A stretch of 29,285 nt of DNA from positions 1 to 29,285 of IMG/VR virus record IMGVR_UViG_3300047297_000122; one strand, 5' to 3'. Positions 1-6,181 of the stretch are shown piece after piece. Origin of the DNA: a virus. Both the position numbers and the translations under genes were made by a program. Each line of letters starts with the position of its first letter. The first letter of the stretch is position 1. Under the pieces are notes generated by a model. It made no database searches. It saw only the letters and a list, made by a program, of their open reading frames with translations, and was not told where the DNA came from.

Positions 1-300
1 TCCTTGGTCCCCGAAAATTGTGATCACAGAAGGTGTCTTGGGCGGAGCGAGGGCCTCTGCCAAGATGAAAGACAGCCCGTGCTTATGGGTCAGCAGTGTA
101 TTATATGCGATTTGCATATCCGAGATACCTACTGAAATTTTTGAAACGGCCTTCAATTCTATTTTGAAAGTCCCAGCGGGAGAAGACACGTCAATATCGG
201 GTATTCCGCCCCCATGTCGGTTCTCGATGCGGGTGCATAGGCATCCTTCGGCCTCAAGAAGAGGCTTCAGGCTCTTCCAAAGCTTTGCTTCCGGTCCCAT
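1..300 (-). CDS. PD-(D/E)xK phage nuclease, C-terminal part missing at window edge
   Basis: The frame is open for 100 codons from ATG at 300 to the left edge, so the gene is truncated by the window. The translation has the PD-(D/E)xK nuclease arrangement: GGGIPDID at about residues 34-41, then FKIELKA at about 49-55 (metal-binding D, then E-x-K), then SDMQIAYNTLLTHKHG, which resembles the Q-x(n)-Y/H-G helix of VRR-NUC and resolvase-like enzymes. It would cut DNA, plausibly branched or packaging intermediates; that role is inferred. A GGAGG lies about 10 bases before the ATG, and the start overlaps the end of the terminase small subunit gene by 47 bases, so the two are probably translationally coupled. 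Similar nucleases often sit next to phage terminase genes. Confidence 0.72.
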   Translation of the reverse strand, partial: MGPEAKLWKSLKPLLEAEGCLCTRIENRHGGGIPDIDVSSPAGTFKIELKAVSKISVGISDMQIAYNTLLTHKHGLSFILAEALAPPKTPSVITIFGDQG

Positions 301-829
301 TTGTGCTGGCCTCCGATGGGGTTACGTCCTTGAGGAACGGGTATTTTTCCTGCAACTCCATCAAGCGCGTCACGATCTGGTCGCGGCTCATGTTCTCGAT
401 GCGGTTAAGCGTCTCACGGCGGTCAGTCGTTAGGCCACCCAAGGCGCTGCGCAGCTTCTCTGCGTTGATGGCAGCGGAAAACTGGTTAGCCTCTTCCGCA
501 CCACGTGACAGGTTATACAGGCGCTCCAACTGTCCCAGCGTGGTCACACCATACTTACGTTCCTTGGCCTCTCGCAGTTCCTTGATATACTCGACAACGT
601 GAGGAAAATCCGTGCCGTTCAGCAGCCTACTGGCATAGGTAGCCGCCATGTGGTCATTGAAGCCAGCGCGGCGGGCGCATTCGGCGTTGGTGTATAGCCC
701 TTCAGCATAGAGTTCGGCAAAAGTCTTCTGCCGTTCTGTGATCACACGACCAAAATCCTCTTCTATCTTAGCGATGTTTTGCCCCTTCAAAGCAGCGGCG
801 GCTTCGCGGTTCTTCCTTGCGCCTCGCAT
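254..829 (-). CDS. terS: Terminase small subunit
   Basis: A 191-residue protein of the Terminase_2 type. After a basic N-terminus, residues about 33-60 carry TERQKTFAELYAEG and NAECARRAGF, the helix-turn-helix signature of small terminases (RQ..F..Y..G.....A..AGF). The downstream segment with repeated Ala-rich helices (NQFSAAINAEKLRSALGGL) also fits. The protein binds the packaging site and hands the genome to the large subunit, which is not in the window. The start is supported by GGAGG in the leader just before the ATG. The gene is the first of a leftward packaging operon and is followed by an overlapping nuclease. The structured non-coding region to its right may contain its binding site. 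Confidence 0.85.
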   Translation of the reverse strand: MRGARKNREAAAALKGQNIAKIEEDFGRVITERQKTFAELYAEGLYTNAECARRAGFNDHMAATYASRLLNGTDFPHVVEYIKELREAKERKYGVTTLGQLERLYNLSRGAEEANQFSAAINAEKLRSALGGLTTDRRETLNRIENMSRDQIVTRLMELQEKYPFLKDVTPSEASTNGTGSKALEEPEASS

Positions 830-914
830 GGCGGTCCTCCAAGTTTACTAAACCACCTTTTGGTTACTGCCGCAGGGGGCAGTCGGTCAAGGCGAATCAG
901 GCAAAAAAGCTATA

Positions 915-1101
915 AGGGTTTTTTAGGGGTCTCCCCTTTCGTTTCGTTACAGTAAGTCCCCCTGAAAATGTTAAGTGTAAATGGACTGTGTTGAACACTT
1001 CCTATTGTTTTCAGATACTTACATATACTCATTACACTTTTTCCATTCTTACAGAGGTTCAACGAAGTTTTGAAATCAATAGGGGACCCCTAAAAAACCC
1101 T
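915..1101. repeat. Long inverted repeat with palindromic arms
   Basis: The left arm (915-937) and right arm (1081-1101) are inverted copies that differ only by a 2-base gap. Each arm reads AGGGG..CCCCT joined to TAAAAAACCCT, or its complement. Each arm is itself a small palindrome: AGGGG-TCT-CCCCT at 925-937 and AGGGG-A-CCCCT at 1081-1091. The arms enclose 143 bases that contain a further extended stem at 952-1022. Possible roles are bidirectional transcription termination, a replication origin or a packaging signal; the sequence does not decide among them. Confidence 0.8.
952..1022. repeat. Nested extended stem-loop inside the inverted repeat
   Basis: Three consecutive stem segments are collinear: GTAAGT (952-957) with ACTTAC (1017-1022), CTGAAAA (962-968) with TTTTCAG (1008-1014), and AAGTGT (973-978) with ACACTT (995-1000). 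The tip contains GTGTTGAACAC (988-998), another palindrome. Together they make a stem of 19 base pairs interrupted by small internal loops, centred within the larger inverted repeat. It could extrude as a cruciform or act as a protein-binding array. Confidence 0.75.
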
Positions 1102-1182
1102 ATATACCTTTTTTTGGCCCTTTTTTGGCCTCTAAGTGCTTGATGCAAATGAAAAAACCCTCAACACAAAACTCATTACACT
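1027..1182. repeat. Two copies of ACTCATTACACT
   Basis: An exact 12-base direct repeat occurs at 1027-1038 and 1171-1182, one copy beside each of the two extended stems. The related words AAGTGTAAATG (973-983, near-complement) and TGTGTTGA (987-994 and, on the plus strand, 1204-1211; complement at 1161-1168) recur in the same region. This gives an iteron-like pattern. Confidence 0.65.
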
Positions 1183-1223
1183 CCCTTTCGGAAATGTAAA
1201 AAGTGTGTTGAGGGCGGTTTTTC
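1151..1223. repeat. Second extended stem-loop, terminator-like
   Basis: CCCTCAACAC (1158-1167) pairs perfectly with GTGTTGAGGG (1205-1214). An outer A-run at 1152-1157 faces a T-run at 1218-1222, and an inner TTACA (1176-1180) pairs with TGTAA (1195-1199). The A-stem-T arrangement would allow a bidirectional rho-independent terminator, although the long loop is unusual for one. Its size (73 bases) is close to that of the first extended stem (71 bases), and it carries the same repeated words. Confidence 0.7.
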
Positions 1224-1276
1224 TTCCAGCGATTTCATATAGTTAGCATCTAACTTTTCCGAGGTCAAGTGTCATA

Positions 1277-1307
1277 CCACTTTTGTAAAGATGCCACTTT
1301 TGTAAAG
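1277..1307. repeat. Tandem CCACTTTTGTAAAG boxes
   Basis: The 14-base word CCACTTTTGTAAAG occurs at 1277-1290 and again at 1294-1307, a 17-base period. Each box contains the small palindrome CTTT-TGT-AAAG. It is placed about 120 bases before the first early gene, so it looks like a pair of regulator-binding sites. No regulator can be assigned. Confidence 0.6.
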
Positions 1308-1357
1308 GTCCAAGGTGCAAGGGCCAAGCCAATCGAACAGACCCCCACAAATTACTC

Positions 1358-1391
1358 TTGCAAGTCCACCCACATTGTGTACAGTGAACAA
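1358..1391 (+). promoter_or_regulatory. Likely early promoter with palindromic operator
   Basis: A possible -35 TTGCAA (1358-1363) is followed after 16 bases by TACAGT (1380-1385). The second box lies inside the palindrome TTGTGTACAGTGAACAA (1375-1391), which fits TTGTnnACnGTnnACAA. The same form occurs at 10362-10378, and a related split palindrome is at 7814-7842. The boxes are only fair matches to sigma-70 consensus, but the shared palindrome upstream of the long early operon argues for a regulated promoter. Confidence 0.5.
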
Positions 1392-1429
1392 GCGACCACT
1401 ACCAAACCCAAACCTGAAAGGAAACCAAG

Positions 1430-1882
1430 ATGACATCCCCAGCCATTCTGCAACCCATCTTTGACAAGGTTGCCGCGCACTTCCTATCGATGAAGGTTCC
1501 GTCAATGACCTCTGACCATGTCATGTGCCTGTACCGAGACGAGGCTACGGGCAACCGCTGCTTTGTCGGCGCTTTGATCCAAGACGAGGATTATGATCCT
1601 AAGATCGAGGGCGTATCGATTAGAAGCCATGACACCAAACCCATATATAGAAGTTCACGCGACAAGCTTGAAATCGCTGTCGTGCGCGGCCTAAACGCCA
1701 TGGGCATCGAGATCGACGATTTGAGCGATGAACTGCGCGAAGCCCTCGAAAACTTGCAGGTCCTTCATGACGGCTGGGGTGAGGGGAGGTATGGGCGCGA
1801 GGTTGTCGAACAACGCCTACGCGCCTTCGCTGCCAGAAATGGGCTATCAGATGCTGCCCTGCGCAAAGAGGTGGCGGCATGA
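1430..1882 (+). CDS. Early phage protein with CLYRD...CFVGALI.DEDYDP motif
   Basis: A protein of 150 residues, the first gene of the early operon. Residues about 33-60 contain CLYRDEATGNRCFVGALI followed by DEDYDPKIEG. This resembles a family widespread in phages with the pattern (C/R)xYR...G.KCaVGcLIpDe.YdP..EG, whose function I do not know. The C-terminal half is helical and charged. The start is supported by GAAAGGAAACC just upstream, a leader that recurs before 2093, 2665 and 3491. It ends in an ATGA overlap with the next gene, indicating coupled translation. Confidence 0.7.
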   Translation: MTSPAILQPIFDKVAAHFLSMKVPSMTSDHVMCLYRDEATGNRCFVGALIQDEDYDPKIEGVSIRSHDTKPIYRSSRDKLEIAVVRGLNAMGIEIDDLSDELREALENLQVLHDGWGEGRYGREVVEQRLRAFAARNGLSDAALRKEVAA

Positions 1883-2100
1883 GCGTGACGCTGTGGTCTG
1901 GAAAGCGGTCACTGACGATCACGTCTGTGTTTGACCCTGCTTATGGGCTGGACGAGGGCACGCGCTACCAAGCCTTGGTCGATGCGGAAAACCACGGCGT
2001 TAAAGTCGCTGCCACAATGCACAACGTCTCGACGCCCTCGATCTACCGCTGGCGCAAGGAAATGATCATGAAACCCGCAAAGGAAACCAAAAATGGCTGA
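1879..2100 (+). CDS. Small helix-turn-helix protein
   Basis: A 73-residue protein. Residues about 28-62 (RYQALVDAENHGVKVAATMHNVS then SIYRWRKEM) resemble the helix-turn-helix of transposase-type and phage DNA-binding proteins, in which an 'A..hgV....IYRWR' recognition helix ends the motif. It may bind DNA and regulate transcription, but this is inferred from one motif. The start overlaps the previous stop as ATGA, and the end overlaps the next gene by 8 bases. Confidence 0.65.
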   Translation: MSVTLWSGKRSLTITSVFDPAYGLDEGTRYQALVDAENHGVKVAATMHNVSTPSIYRWRKEMIMKPAKETKNG

Positions 2101-2374
2101 CCTTCAATATCGTGCTTACATCGATGGCCTTGCCATCTACTCTGTCACGCTCAACCCAGAGATCAAGCCACACGACCAGATCGAGGAGCGAGACATCATG
2201 CAGACGTTGGCTTGGTCTTCTGGTGACGGATACACCGCCGCCTTCGACCAACTCTGCGCGGTGCAAGCTTGCGCACGGGTCTTGGGCCATGACGAGATCA
2301 ATATTGGCTTGGCGGCGTTGATCCACGGCAAGTGGATCGCCATCAAACAGTCCAACCTGACGATGGAGCACTGA
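2093..2374 (+). CDS. Phage protein, paralog of the next gene (copy 1)
   Basis: A protein of 93 residues with no function I recognise. It aligns along its length with the following gene: YSVTLNPEI matches FSVDNNPNT, LAWSSGDGYTAAFDQL matches LPWSPEDGETKAFELF, and LAALIHGKWIAIKQSNLT matches LAAKVDGEWIACHPTNLS. The pair is therefore a diverged tandem duplication. The start follows an AAAGGAAACC ribosome-binding leader. Predicted soluble, with no membrane segment. Confidence 0.7.
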   Translation: MADLQYRAYIDGLAIYSVTLNPEIKPHDQIEERDIMQTLAWSSGDGYTAAFDQLCAVQACARVLGHDEINIGLAALIHGKWIAIKQSNLTMEH

Positions 2375-2376
2375 CC

Positions 2377-2652
2377 ATGACCACCAGCCTCAAGCTTACC
2401 TTTGCCCGCTACGTCTACGAACTGGGCGTGTTCTCCGTCGATAACAACCCCAACACGGGCTTCGGCGATGCCTTGGACCAAGGTGCGATGGTCTGCAAAC
2501 TCCCTTGGTCGCCAGAAGACGGGGAAACCAAGGCTTTCGAACTGTTTAAGGCGGCACAAGCCGCAGCATCAGCGCTGGGCGGAGTGATCTGCCTTGCCGC
2601 AAAAGTCGACGGCGAATGGATCGCCTGTCACCCCACCAACCTGTCAGAATAA
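2377..2652 (+). CDS. Phage protein, paralog of the previous gene (copy 2)
   Basis: A protein of 91 residues. The ATG at 2377 is chosen because it lies 3 bases after the upstream stop and matches the length of the paralog; a longer in-frame start at 2332 would run back into the previous gene. It shares the FSV..NP, LPWSPEDG..KAFELF and GEWIA motifs with the gene at 2093. Function unknown. Retention of two diverged copies suggests they either interact or have split roles. Confidence 0.7.
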   Translation: MTTSLKLTFARYVYELGVFSVDNNPNTGFGDALDQGAMVCKLPWSPEDGETKAFELFKAAQAAASALGGVICLAAKVDGEWIACHPTNLSE

Positions 2653-2664
2653 GGAAACCTGAAC

Positions 2665-3249
2665 ATGAACCTAAACAAATGCGACAAAGCCGCCATCGTC
2701 GAAGCCATCATGGCTGACGTCCCTGTGGTCGACTACAAGAAGAAGATCAGGGAATACGTGCAAGCAGAAGCGGTCAAGCTTATGCCAGCCGCCGTCCTTG
2801 CCCTGTACAACGACGAGGCGCTGCGGCCCTTCGTTACGACCATCCGCATCTATGGGCGCTACTACGGGTCGAGCGGTGACTGCGGATTTATCCACTGGAT
2901 GTCCACTGATCCTAACACCTACCGCACCATCTACCTAGCCAACAGCGACAACCACGATCCGCTGACCAAGACGCTCAAGGCCAACGTGCGACAGGCCGTG
3001 CTTGAGTTCTGTGATGCTGCCGAAAAGCAGGACAAGGACCGAGGTTCGATGAAGGATAAGCTTACGTCAATGCTCTTGCCCATCCGCACCATCAAGCAAG
3101 CCAAGACGCTGCTAGAGGCCGACCTTCACAAGTATCTACCTGTAGAGCCGCCCAAAGGCGAGAAGGCTGCATCTGCATCCGTGGCGCTTGTGCCTTATGT
3201 CGTGGACAGCCTGAAGGAGATGGGCTGGCCCAAGGAGCAAGCAGCATGA
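2665..3249 (+). CDS. Possible Nmad5-like (nucleotide-modification-associated) protein
   Basis: A protein of 194 residues. The layout recalls the phage Nmad5 family: an N-terminal helix (residues 5-20), a long Ala/Lys-rich helix, a central beta region (about 58-95, IRIYGRYYG..CGFIHW), and a C-terminal stretch LTSMLLPIRTIKQAKTLLEA then HKYLPVEPP (about 130-160), where the family has its conserved 'T.kQl...wPe...ylP' element. The family name comes from gene neighbourhoods with predicted base-modifying enzymes; its biochemistry is not known. The assignment rests on overall pattern only and needs a profile search. The leader AAGGAAACC supports the start, and the end overlaps the next gene as ATGA. 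Confidence 0.5.
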   Translation: MNLNKCDKAAIVEAIMADVPVVDYKKKIREYVQAEAVKLMPAAVLALYNDEALRPFVTTIRIYGRYYGSSGDCGFIHWMSTDPNTYRTIYLANSDNHDPLTKTLKANVRQAVLEFCDAAEKQDKDRGSMKDKLTSMLLPIRTIKQAKTLLEADLHKYLPVEPPKGEKAASASVALVPYVVDSLKEMGWPKEQAA

Positions 3250-3479
3250 CCCTCTACGTAGTGATCTGGCGTCCCTACGATGCCACATCCTTTTACCTGA
3301 CGGACGTCTATTTGCCGGACGATCTGGACCCAGATTCGATGACCGATGACAACTGGGTCAACCGCGCCTGTGAGATCGAGGAAGACGATCTGGAAGAAAA
3401 CGAGAAAAGCCAGCCGCCCAGCATCATGGGCTGCGACTTTGTTGCCGTGTTGCGCGGCCCCATCACTCTTATTCGCTGA
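3246..3479 (+). CDS. Small acidic protein of unknown function
   Basis: A 77-residue protein, strongly acidic in the middle (EIEEDDLEENEK at about 44-55), with an aromatic N-terminal strand (MTLYVVIWRPYD) and a hydrophobic C-terminal strand (GCDFVAVLRGPITLIR). No family recognised. The start overlaps the stop of the preceding gene as ATGA. Small acidic early proteins in phages often bind host proteins or mimic DNA, but nothing here shows that directly. Confidence 0.6.
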   Translation: MTLYVVIWRPYDATSFYLTDVYLPDDLDPDSMTDDNWVNRACEIEEDDLEENEKSQPPSIMGCDFVAVLRGPITLIR

Positions 3480-3490
3480 AAGGAAAGAAC

Positions 3491-3703
3491 ATGACTGACA
3501 CGACCCAACTCCACGCCTACCCGCACGACACTGGTTTAGCCCCCTGCAAGGGGCTGACCAAGCGCGAATGGTACGCTGGCCTCGCTATGATGGGGCTCAT
3601 GCCCCATGCCGTAACGCACGTGTTCACAGCACAAGAACTGGCGGAACGCGCCTTCGAGATCGCGGACGCAATGATGTACGCCATCCAGAAGGACGAGGTG
3701 TGA
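3491..3703 (+). CDS. Small phage protein with GLTKREWYAGLAMMGL motif
   Basis: A protein of 70 residues. GLTKREWYAGLAMMGLM (about 21-37) followed by a helix AQELAERAFEIADAMM (about 47-62) matches a short protein common in phages and prophages with the pattern G(M/L)T.R.yfA..AmqGLl....A..A...AD.m. Its role is unknown. A strong GAAAGGAAAG leader precedes the ATG. Confidence 0.65.
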   Translation: MTDTTQLHAYPHDTGLAPCKGLTKREWYAGLAMMGLMPHAVTHVFTAQELAERAFEIADAMMYAIQKDEV

Positions 3704-3705
3704 TC

Positions 3706-3876
3706 ATGAGAACCAAACCCTGTCCAGAATGCGAGGGCCAAGGTCAGAGGGAATACGAGCGGGTGCATCGCGCATCCGCATCGAACCCCTACGGCGACAT
3801 CGAAAGCTACATGGCAGAATGCGACAACTGCCATGGGTCGGGTGAAATTGAGTACGACGATGAGGACGAGGAATGA
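3706..3876 (+). CDS. DnaJ-type zinc-ribbon small protein
   Basis: A 56-residue protein with two CxxCxGxG elements: CPECEGQG at about residues 6-13 and CDNCHGSG at about 41-48. These four cysteines are the zinc-binding signature of the DnaJ central domain, here alone without a J domain. The tail is acidic (EYDDEDEE). It probably binds zinc and serves as a small adaptor or protein-binding module; that role is inferred. The start at 3706 is preferred over longer in-frame options because it follows the previous stop directly and the upstream extension overlaps another gene. The end overlaps the next gene as ATGA. Confidence 0.7.
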   Translation: MRTKPCPECEGQGQREYERVHRASASNPYGDIESYMAECDNCHGSGEIEYDDEDEE

Positions 3877-4076
3877 CGGAAGTAATCGTTGCCATCGCCC
3901 TCATCTGCGGGGAAGTCGTGTGCTCGAATGTGGTGTATGAACCAAGGTTCAAGGACATGGCGTCTTGCGAAGCATACATCGGTAACGAGCGGCAAGTCCG
4001 CTCGTTAAACCAAGAACAGGTCGTGTTGGACGACTGCATATGGACGACAGAAGAAATCATGAAGGAATTCAAATGA
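3873..4076 (+). CDS. Small protein with hydrophobic N-terminus and paired cysteines
   Basis: A protein of 67 residues. MTEVIVAIALICGEVVCSNVV begins with a short hydrophobic stretch that could be a weak signal or membrane segment. Cysteines at about 12, 17, 33 and 55 could form disulfides if it is exported. No family recognised. It is tied to both neighbours by ATGA overlaps. Confidence 0.55.
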   Translation: MTEVIVAIALICGEVVCSNVVYEPRFKDMASCEAYIGNERQVRSLNQEQVVLDDCIWTTEEIMKEFK

Positions 4077-4318
4077 CCAAGGTCACGCACAAAAGCACGG
4101 CGGAGATGCAAGCCTTCGAGAAGATCAGCAGGGATATGAATCGCTGCTTTGAGACATGGGAAGCGGCGGGCATCCAGCCCAGCCTTGCCCTGTGGGCAAT
4201 GACAGTGCTGATCACCGAAACCTTGCGCAACGCACTGGACGGCGACAGAGGGAAAGTCGCGGAGTTTATACTTGCCGCGATGAACTCTGCTTTGTCGGGC
4301 CAAGAAGGGAAGAACTGA
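4073..4318 (+). CDS. Small helical protein of unknown function
   Basis: An 81-residue protein that is mainly alpha-helical by appearance: AEMQAFEKISRDMNRCFETWEAAG, then SLALWAMTVLITETLRNALDG, then KVAEFILAAMNSAL. No recognised family. ATG at 4073 is chosen over the in-frame ATG at 4040 because it forms an ATGA overlap with the previous stop, like the other genes of this operon. It ends in a TGATG overlap with the next gene. Confidence 0.6.
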   Translation: MTKVTHKSTAEMQAFEKISRDMNRCFETWEAAGIQPSLALWAMTVLITETLRNALDGDRGKVAEFILAAMNSALSGQEGKN

Positions 4319-4932
4319 TGGTGGGCGGGTTGAATTACGCGCCGGAAGACGTGCGCACCAGCGAAGTCATGGTGGCATCGATTTCAGGGTCGGGTGTGGC
4401 CTTTGCCTTCATGCCCCACAAGGTGGGCGAAGAGCCCCAAATCGTGGCGATTGCGCCCAAGATCGCCAAGTTGCACGACATCCGCATTGGCGAGACAGTC
4501 GAAGTTGGTTACGTCGAAAACTTCCCTGAGCACATCGAGCGTGTGCCGTGGCGGGCCGTTGCCATCTACAACAAAACGGATGGCAACGAAAAGACCCCGC
4601 TGGGCATCAAGCCTACGGAAGCGCGCAAGACCATCGAAGATCAGGTCTTGAACATCGTCATGAACGGCGAAGTCTGGAACCGAGCAGAGATGTATGTCGA
4701 ACTGTTCAATGAAGACTTCACGTCCCTGACGGCGTCCGAGGTCGAACGCGCAAGGTACGAGGCCATAGGCCACTCCCTGCAGCGGCTGCACGACACGGGC
4801 GCAATTGCCTGTGCCAAGGTCTACGGGCCCGCAAAGAAGAACGCCACGGCCCTGTACTACGCCAAGTCCACCCACGTGCTGGGCCGCGCACTGATGGGGC
4901 TGGACGACCTAGAGGCGGACGACAGTCGATGA
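4318..4932 (+). CDS. OB-fold/winged-helix fusion protein
   Basis: A protein of 204 residues from ATG at 4318, which overlaps the previous stop (TGATG); a longer in-frame start at 4156 would lie inside the upstream gene. Residues about 16-85 (SGSGVAFAFMPHK..EPQIVAIAPKIAKLHDIRIGETVEVGYVEN..WRAVAIY) have the strand pattern of an OB fold or cold-shock-like domain. Residues about 100-190 (RKTIEDQVLNIVMNGEVWNRAEMY...VERARYEAIGHSLQRLHDTGAI..ALYYAK) look like a winged helix-turn-helix. The combination points to a nucleic-acid-binding regulator. Both domain calls come from secondary-structure pattern, not sequence identity. Confidence 0.6.
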   Translation: MVGGLNYAPEDVRTSEVMVASISGSGVAFAFMPHKVGEEPQIVAIAPKIAKLHDIRIGETVEVGYVENFPEHIERVPWRAVAIYNKTDGNEKTPLGIKPTEARKTIEDQVLNIVMNGEVWNRAEMYVELFNEDFTSLTASEVERARYEAIGHSLQRLHDTGAIACAKVYGPAKKNATALYYAKSTHVLGRALMGLDDLEADDSR

Positions 4933-5150
4933 GCCAGCGGCATGACGTCAGCAAGCGCCCACAGGGCCTGTTTCACATCGTCATGGGTGAGGCACAGGCC
5001 GGAGACGAAGTGATCTACCACAGAGGGGCCTATGCCGCAGGGCCCCACAAGAAAGACGCCTACGACACCTACTGCAACGGGCAGTGCACCTTGTACCAAA
5101 GGAAACTGGGCAAGGACCTGTTCGAGTATGTGGCGAAAAAGAAACCTTAA
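4929..5150 (+). CDS. Small phage protein, 'VMGEAQAGDEVIYHRG' family
   Basis: A 73-residue protein. HIVMGEAQAGDEVIYHRGAY at about 16-35 and TLYQRKLGKDLFEYVAKKK at about 54-72 match a small conserved phage protein with the pattern h.vM.eA..GD.iiYHrG......A....G...L.Qrr.....FeYia.k. The function is not known to me. It starts with an ATGA overlap and is followed by an 18-base gap containing AAGGAG for the next gene. Confidence 0.65.
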   Translation: MSQRHDVSKRPQGLFHIVMGEAQAGDEVIYHRGAYAAGPHKKDAYDTYCNGQCTLYQRKLGKDLFEYVAKKKP

Positions 5151-5168
5151 CCCAAGAAGGAGCAGACC

Positions 5169-5564
5169 ATGAAGGACGAAATGAGCAAGACTGTATACGA
5201 ACAGCACACCGAACTCTTCGACTACCTACGCTTCCGCTATCCAAACATCGTGGAAGTATCCAAACAGGTCTACACCACACAGCAGCTAGACTTGGCTGTC
5301 GGCGCTACGTCAGGATGTTCGGTGCATTGGATCAAGCGGTCTAATCACCCCAGCAGCGCCACGGAACGCCGCGCAGGGATGTATCTTCAGCAACGCGCAG
5401 CCAATGCCCAGAAGGCAAGCGCAGCCGCACCAGCCGCCGCCCCCGTCACATCGTCCGGCGCAGCGACAATGGTTTTGGTATCCGTGCCCGATGAAGCGAA
5501 GGCAAAGGCTGACCTACTGTTCAGTATGCTGCGGACCATCAACTGCGAAGTGGTGGACTTCTGA
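5169..5564 (+). CDS. Protein of unknown function with Ala/Pro linker
   Basis: A protein of 131 residues in two parts: an N-terminal helical region (about 8-75) with WIKRSNHPSSATERRAG, then an Ala/Pro-rich linker (about 80-100) and a C-terminal segment VPDEAKAKADLLFSMLRTINCEVVDF. The N-terminal part could be a DNA-binding helix bundle, but the match is not specific. AAGGAG lies 7 bases before the ATG at 5169; a second Met at residue 5 is also possible. Confidence 0.6.
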   Translation: MKDEMSKTVYEQHTELFDYLRFRYPNIVEVSKQVYTTQQLDLAVGATSGCSVHWIKRSNHPSSATERRAGMYLQQRAANAQKASAAAPAAAPVTSSGAATMVLVSVPDEAKAKADLLFSMLRTINCEVVDF

Positions 5565-5567
5565 AGG

Positions 5568-5894
5568 ATGCGGGTACGAATACAGGGCGTGACATACGAA
5601 AGCGTCCAAGATGCGGCTAAGGCCTTCAACGTCACCGAGCAGACCATCCGGCGGGTGCTGAACGAGGGCCGAGAAGATAGGCTCAAGGTCAAACGGGTTG
5701 GGTGCAAGCGTGGTCGGCCCCAACCCATCACCATCGAAGGGGTCACGTGGCCCAACCAGAAGACCGCAAACGCAGCGCTGGGCTTGCCCTACAACTACCT
5801 AGGACAGGCCATAAACAGAAACCGCCCGAAGACGATGGCTAAGATCGAGGCCGTGGTTCGGGCATACAAGGAAAGAATGATATGCGCTGGCTGA
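5568..5894 (+). CDS. Double IENR1/NUMOD1-like DNA-binding protein (copy 1)
   Basis: A 108-residue protein built from two similar units: GVTYESVQDAAKAFNVTEQT (about 6-25, ending RRVLNEG) and GVTWPNQKTANAALGLPYNY (about 57-76). The 'G..Y.S...AA.al.v....i...L..G' pattern is that of the IENR1/NUMOD1 repeat, a small helix-turn-helix that tethers HNH and GIY-YIG homing endonucleases to DNA. No nuclease domain is present. A paralog lies at 7105. It probably binds DNA; any regulatory role is inferred. It begins just after the preceding stop and overlaps the next gene. Confidence 0.65.
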   Translation: MRVRIQGVTYESVQDAAKAFNVTEQTIRRVLNEGREDRLKVKRVGCKRGRPQPITIEGVTWPNQKTANAALGLPYNYLGQAINRNRPKTMAKIEAVVRAYKERMICAG

Positions 5895-6181
5895 ACACGT
5901 TTATAGCCCTGAGCAAGAAGCAAACCCGCGCCGACATGATTGCGGAGCACCTCAAAGACATGGAAGCGGTGGGGGTCTACATCACCGACAAGCGGACGCC
6001 GGAACAAGAGGCGATGTACAAGGAGCAGTTGGTTATTCAGCGCCAGCTTGGCTTTGAGCAGGGTGATGGCGCACAAAACTGGCTGCGTCTGCATCAGATC
6101 CTGCTGGATTATGAAGATCGGCTGAAGCATCTGGAATCACAGGTCGGGACACGGAAGGGTGGCGGCGATGAAATCGTTTGA
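5882..6181 (+). CDS. Helical protein of unknown function
   Basis: A 99-residue protein that is charged and helical: QTRADMIAEHLKDMEAVGVYI, then PEQEAMYKEQLVIQRQLGF, then LRLHQILLDYEDRLKHLESQV, which suggests a coiled-coil C-terminal half. No family recognised. AAGGAAAG precedes the ATG, which lies 13 bases inside the previous gene. Its own end overlaps the next, membrane-protein gene by 14 bases. Confidence 0.6.
   Translation: MRWLNTFIALSKKQTRADMIAEHLKDMEAVGVYITDKRTPEQEAMYKEQLVIQRQLGFEQGDGAQNWLRLHQILLDYEDRLKHLESQVGTRKGGGDEIV

Larger units (their letters stand above)
830..1429. other. 600-base non-coding divergent control region
   Basis: No convincing gene lies here on either strand. It separates leftward packaging genes from rightward early genes and is AT-rich compared with its surroundings. 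Besides the repeats listed separately it holds: a hairpin AACCA/TGGTT at 851-865; a hairpin ACTGCC/GGCAGT at 866-883 in the terminase leader; a doubled T6-7 GGCC block at about 1109-1130; and a hairpin AGTTAG-CAT-CTAACT at 1241-1255 followed by TTTT. The density of symmetric elements is much higher than anywhere else in the window. Confidence 0.75.

Noticed and set aside
830-1429. CRISPR-like array
   Set aside because: The repeats are inverted or occur only twice with unequal spacing; there is no repeat-spacer periodicity and no cas gene.
2112-2321. Alternative frames over the first tandem paralog
   Set aside because: Alignment of the two adjacent proteins shows which frame is under selection; the others lack leaders and similarity.
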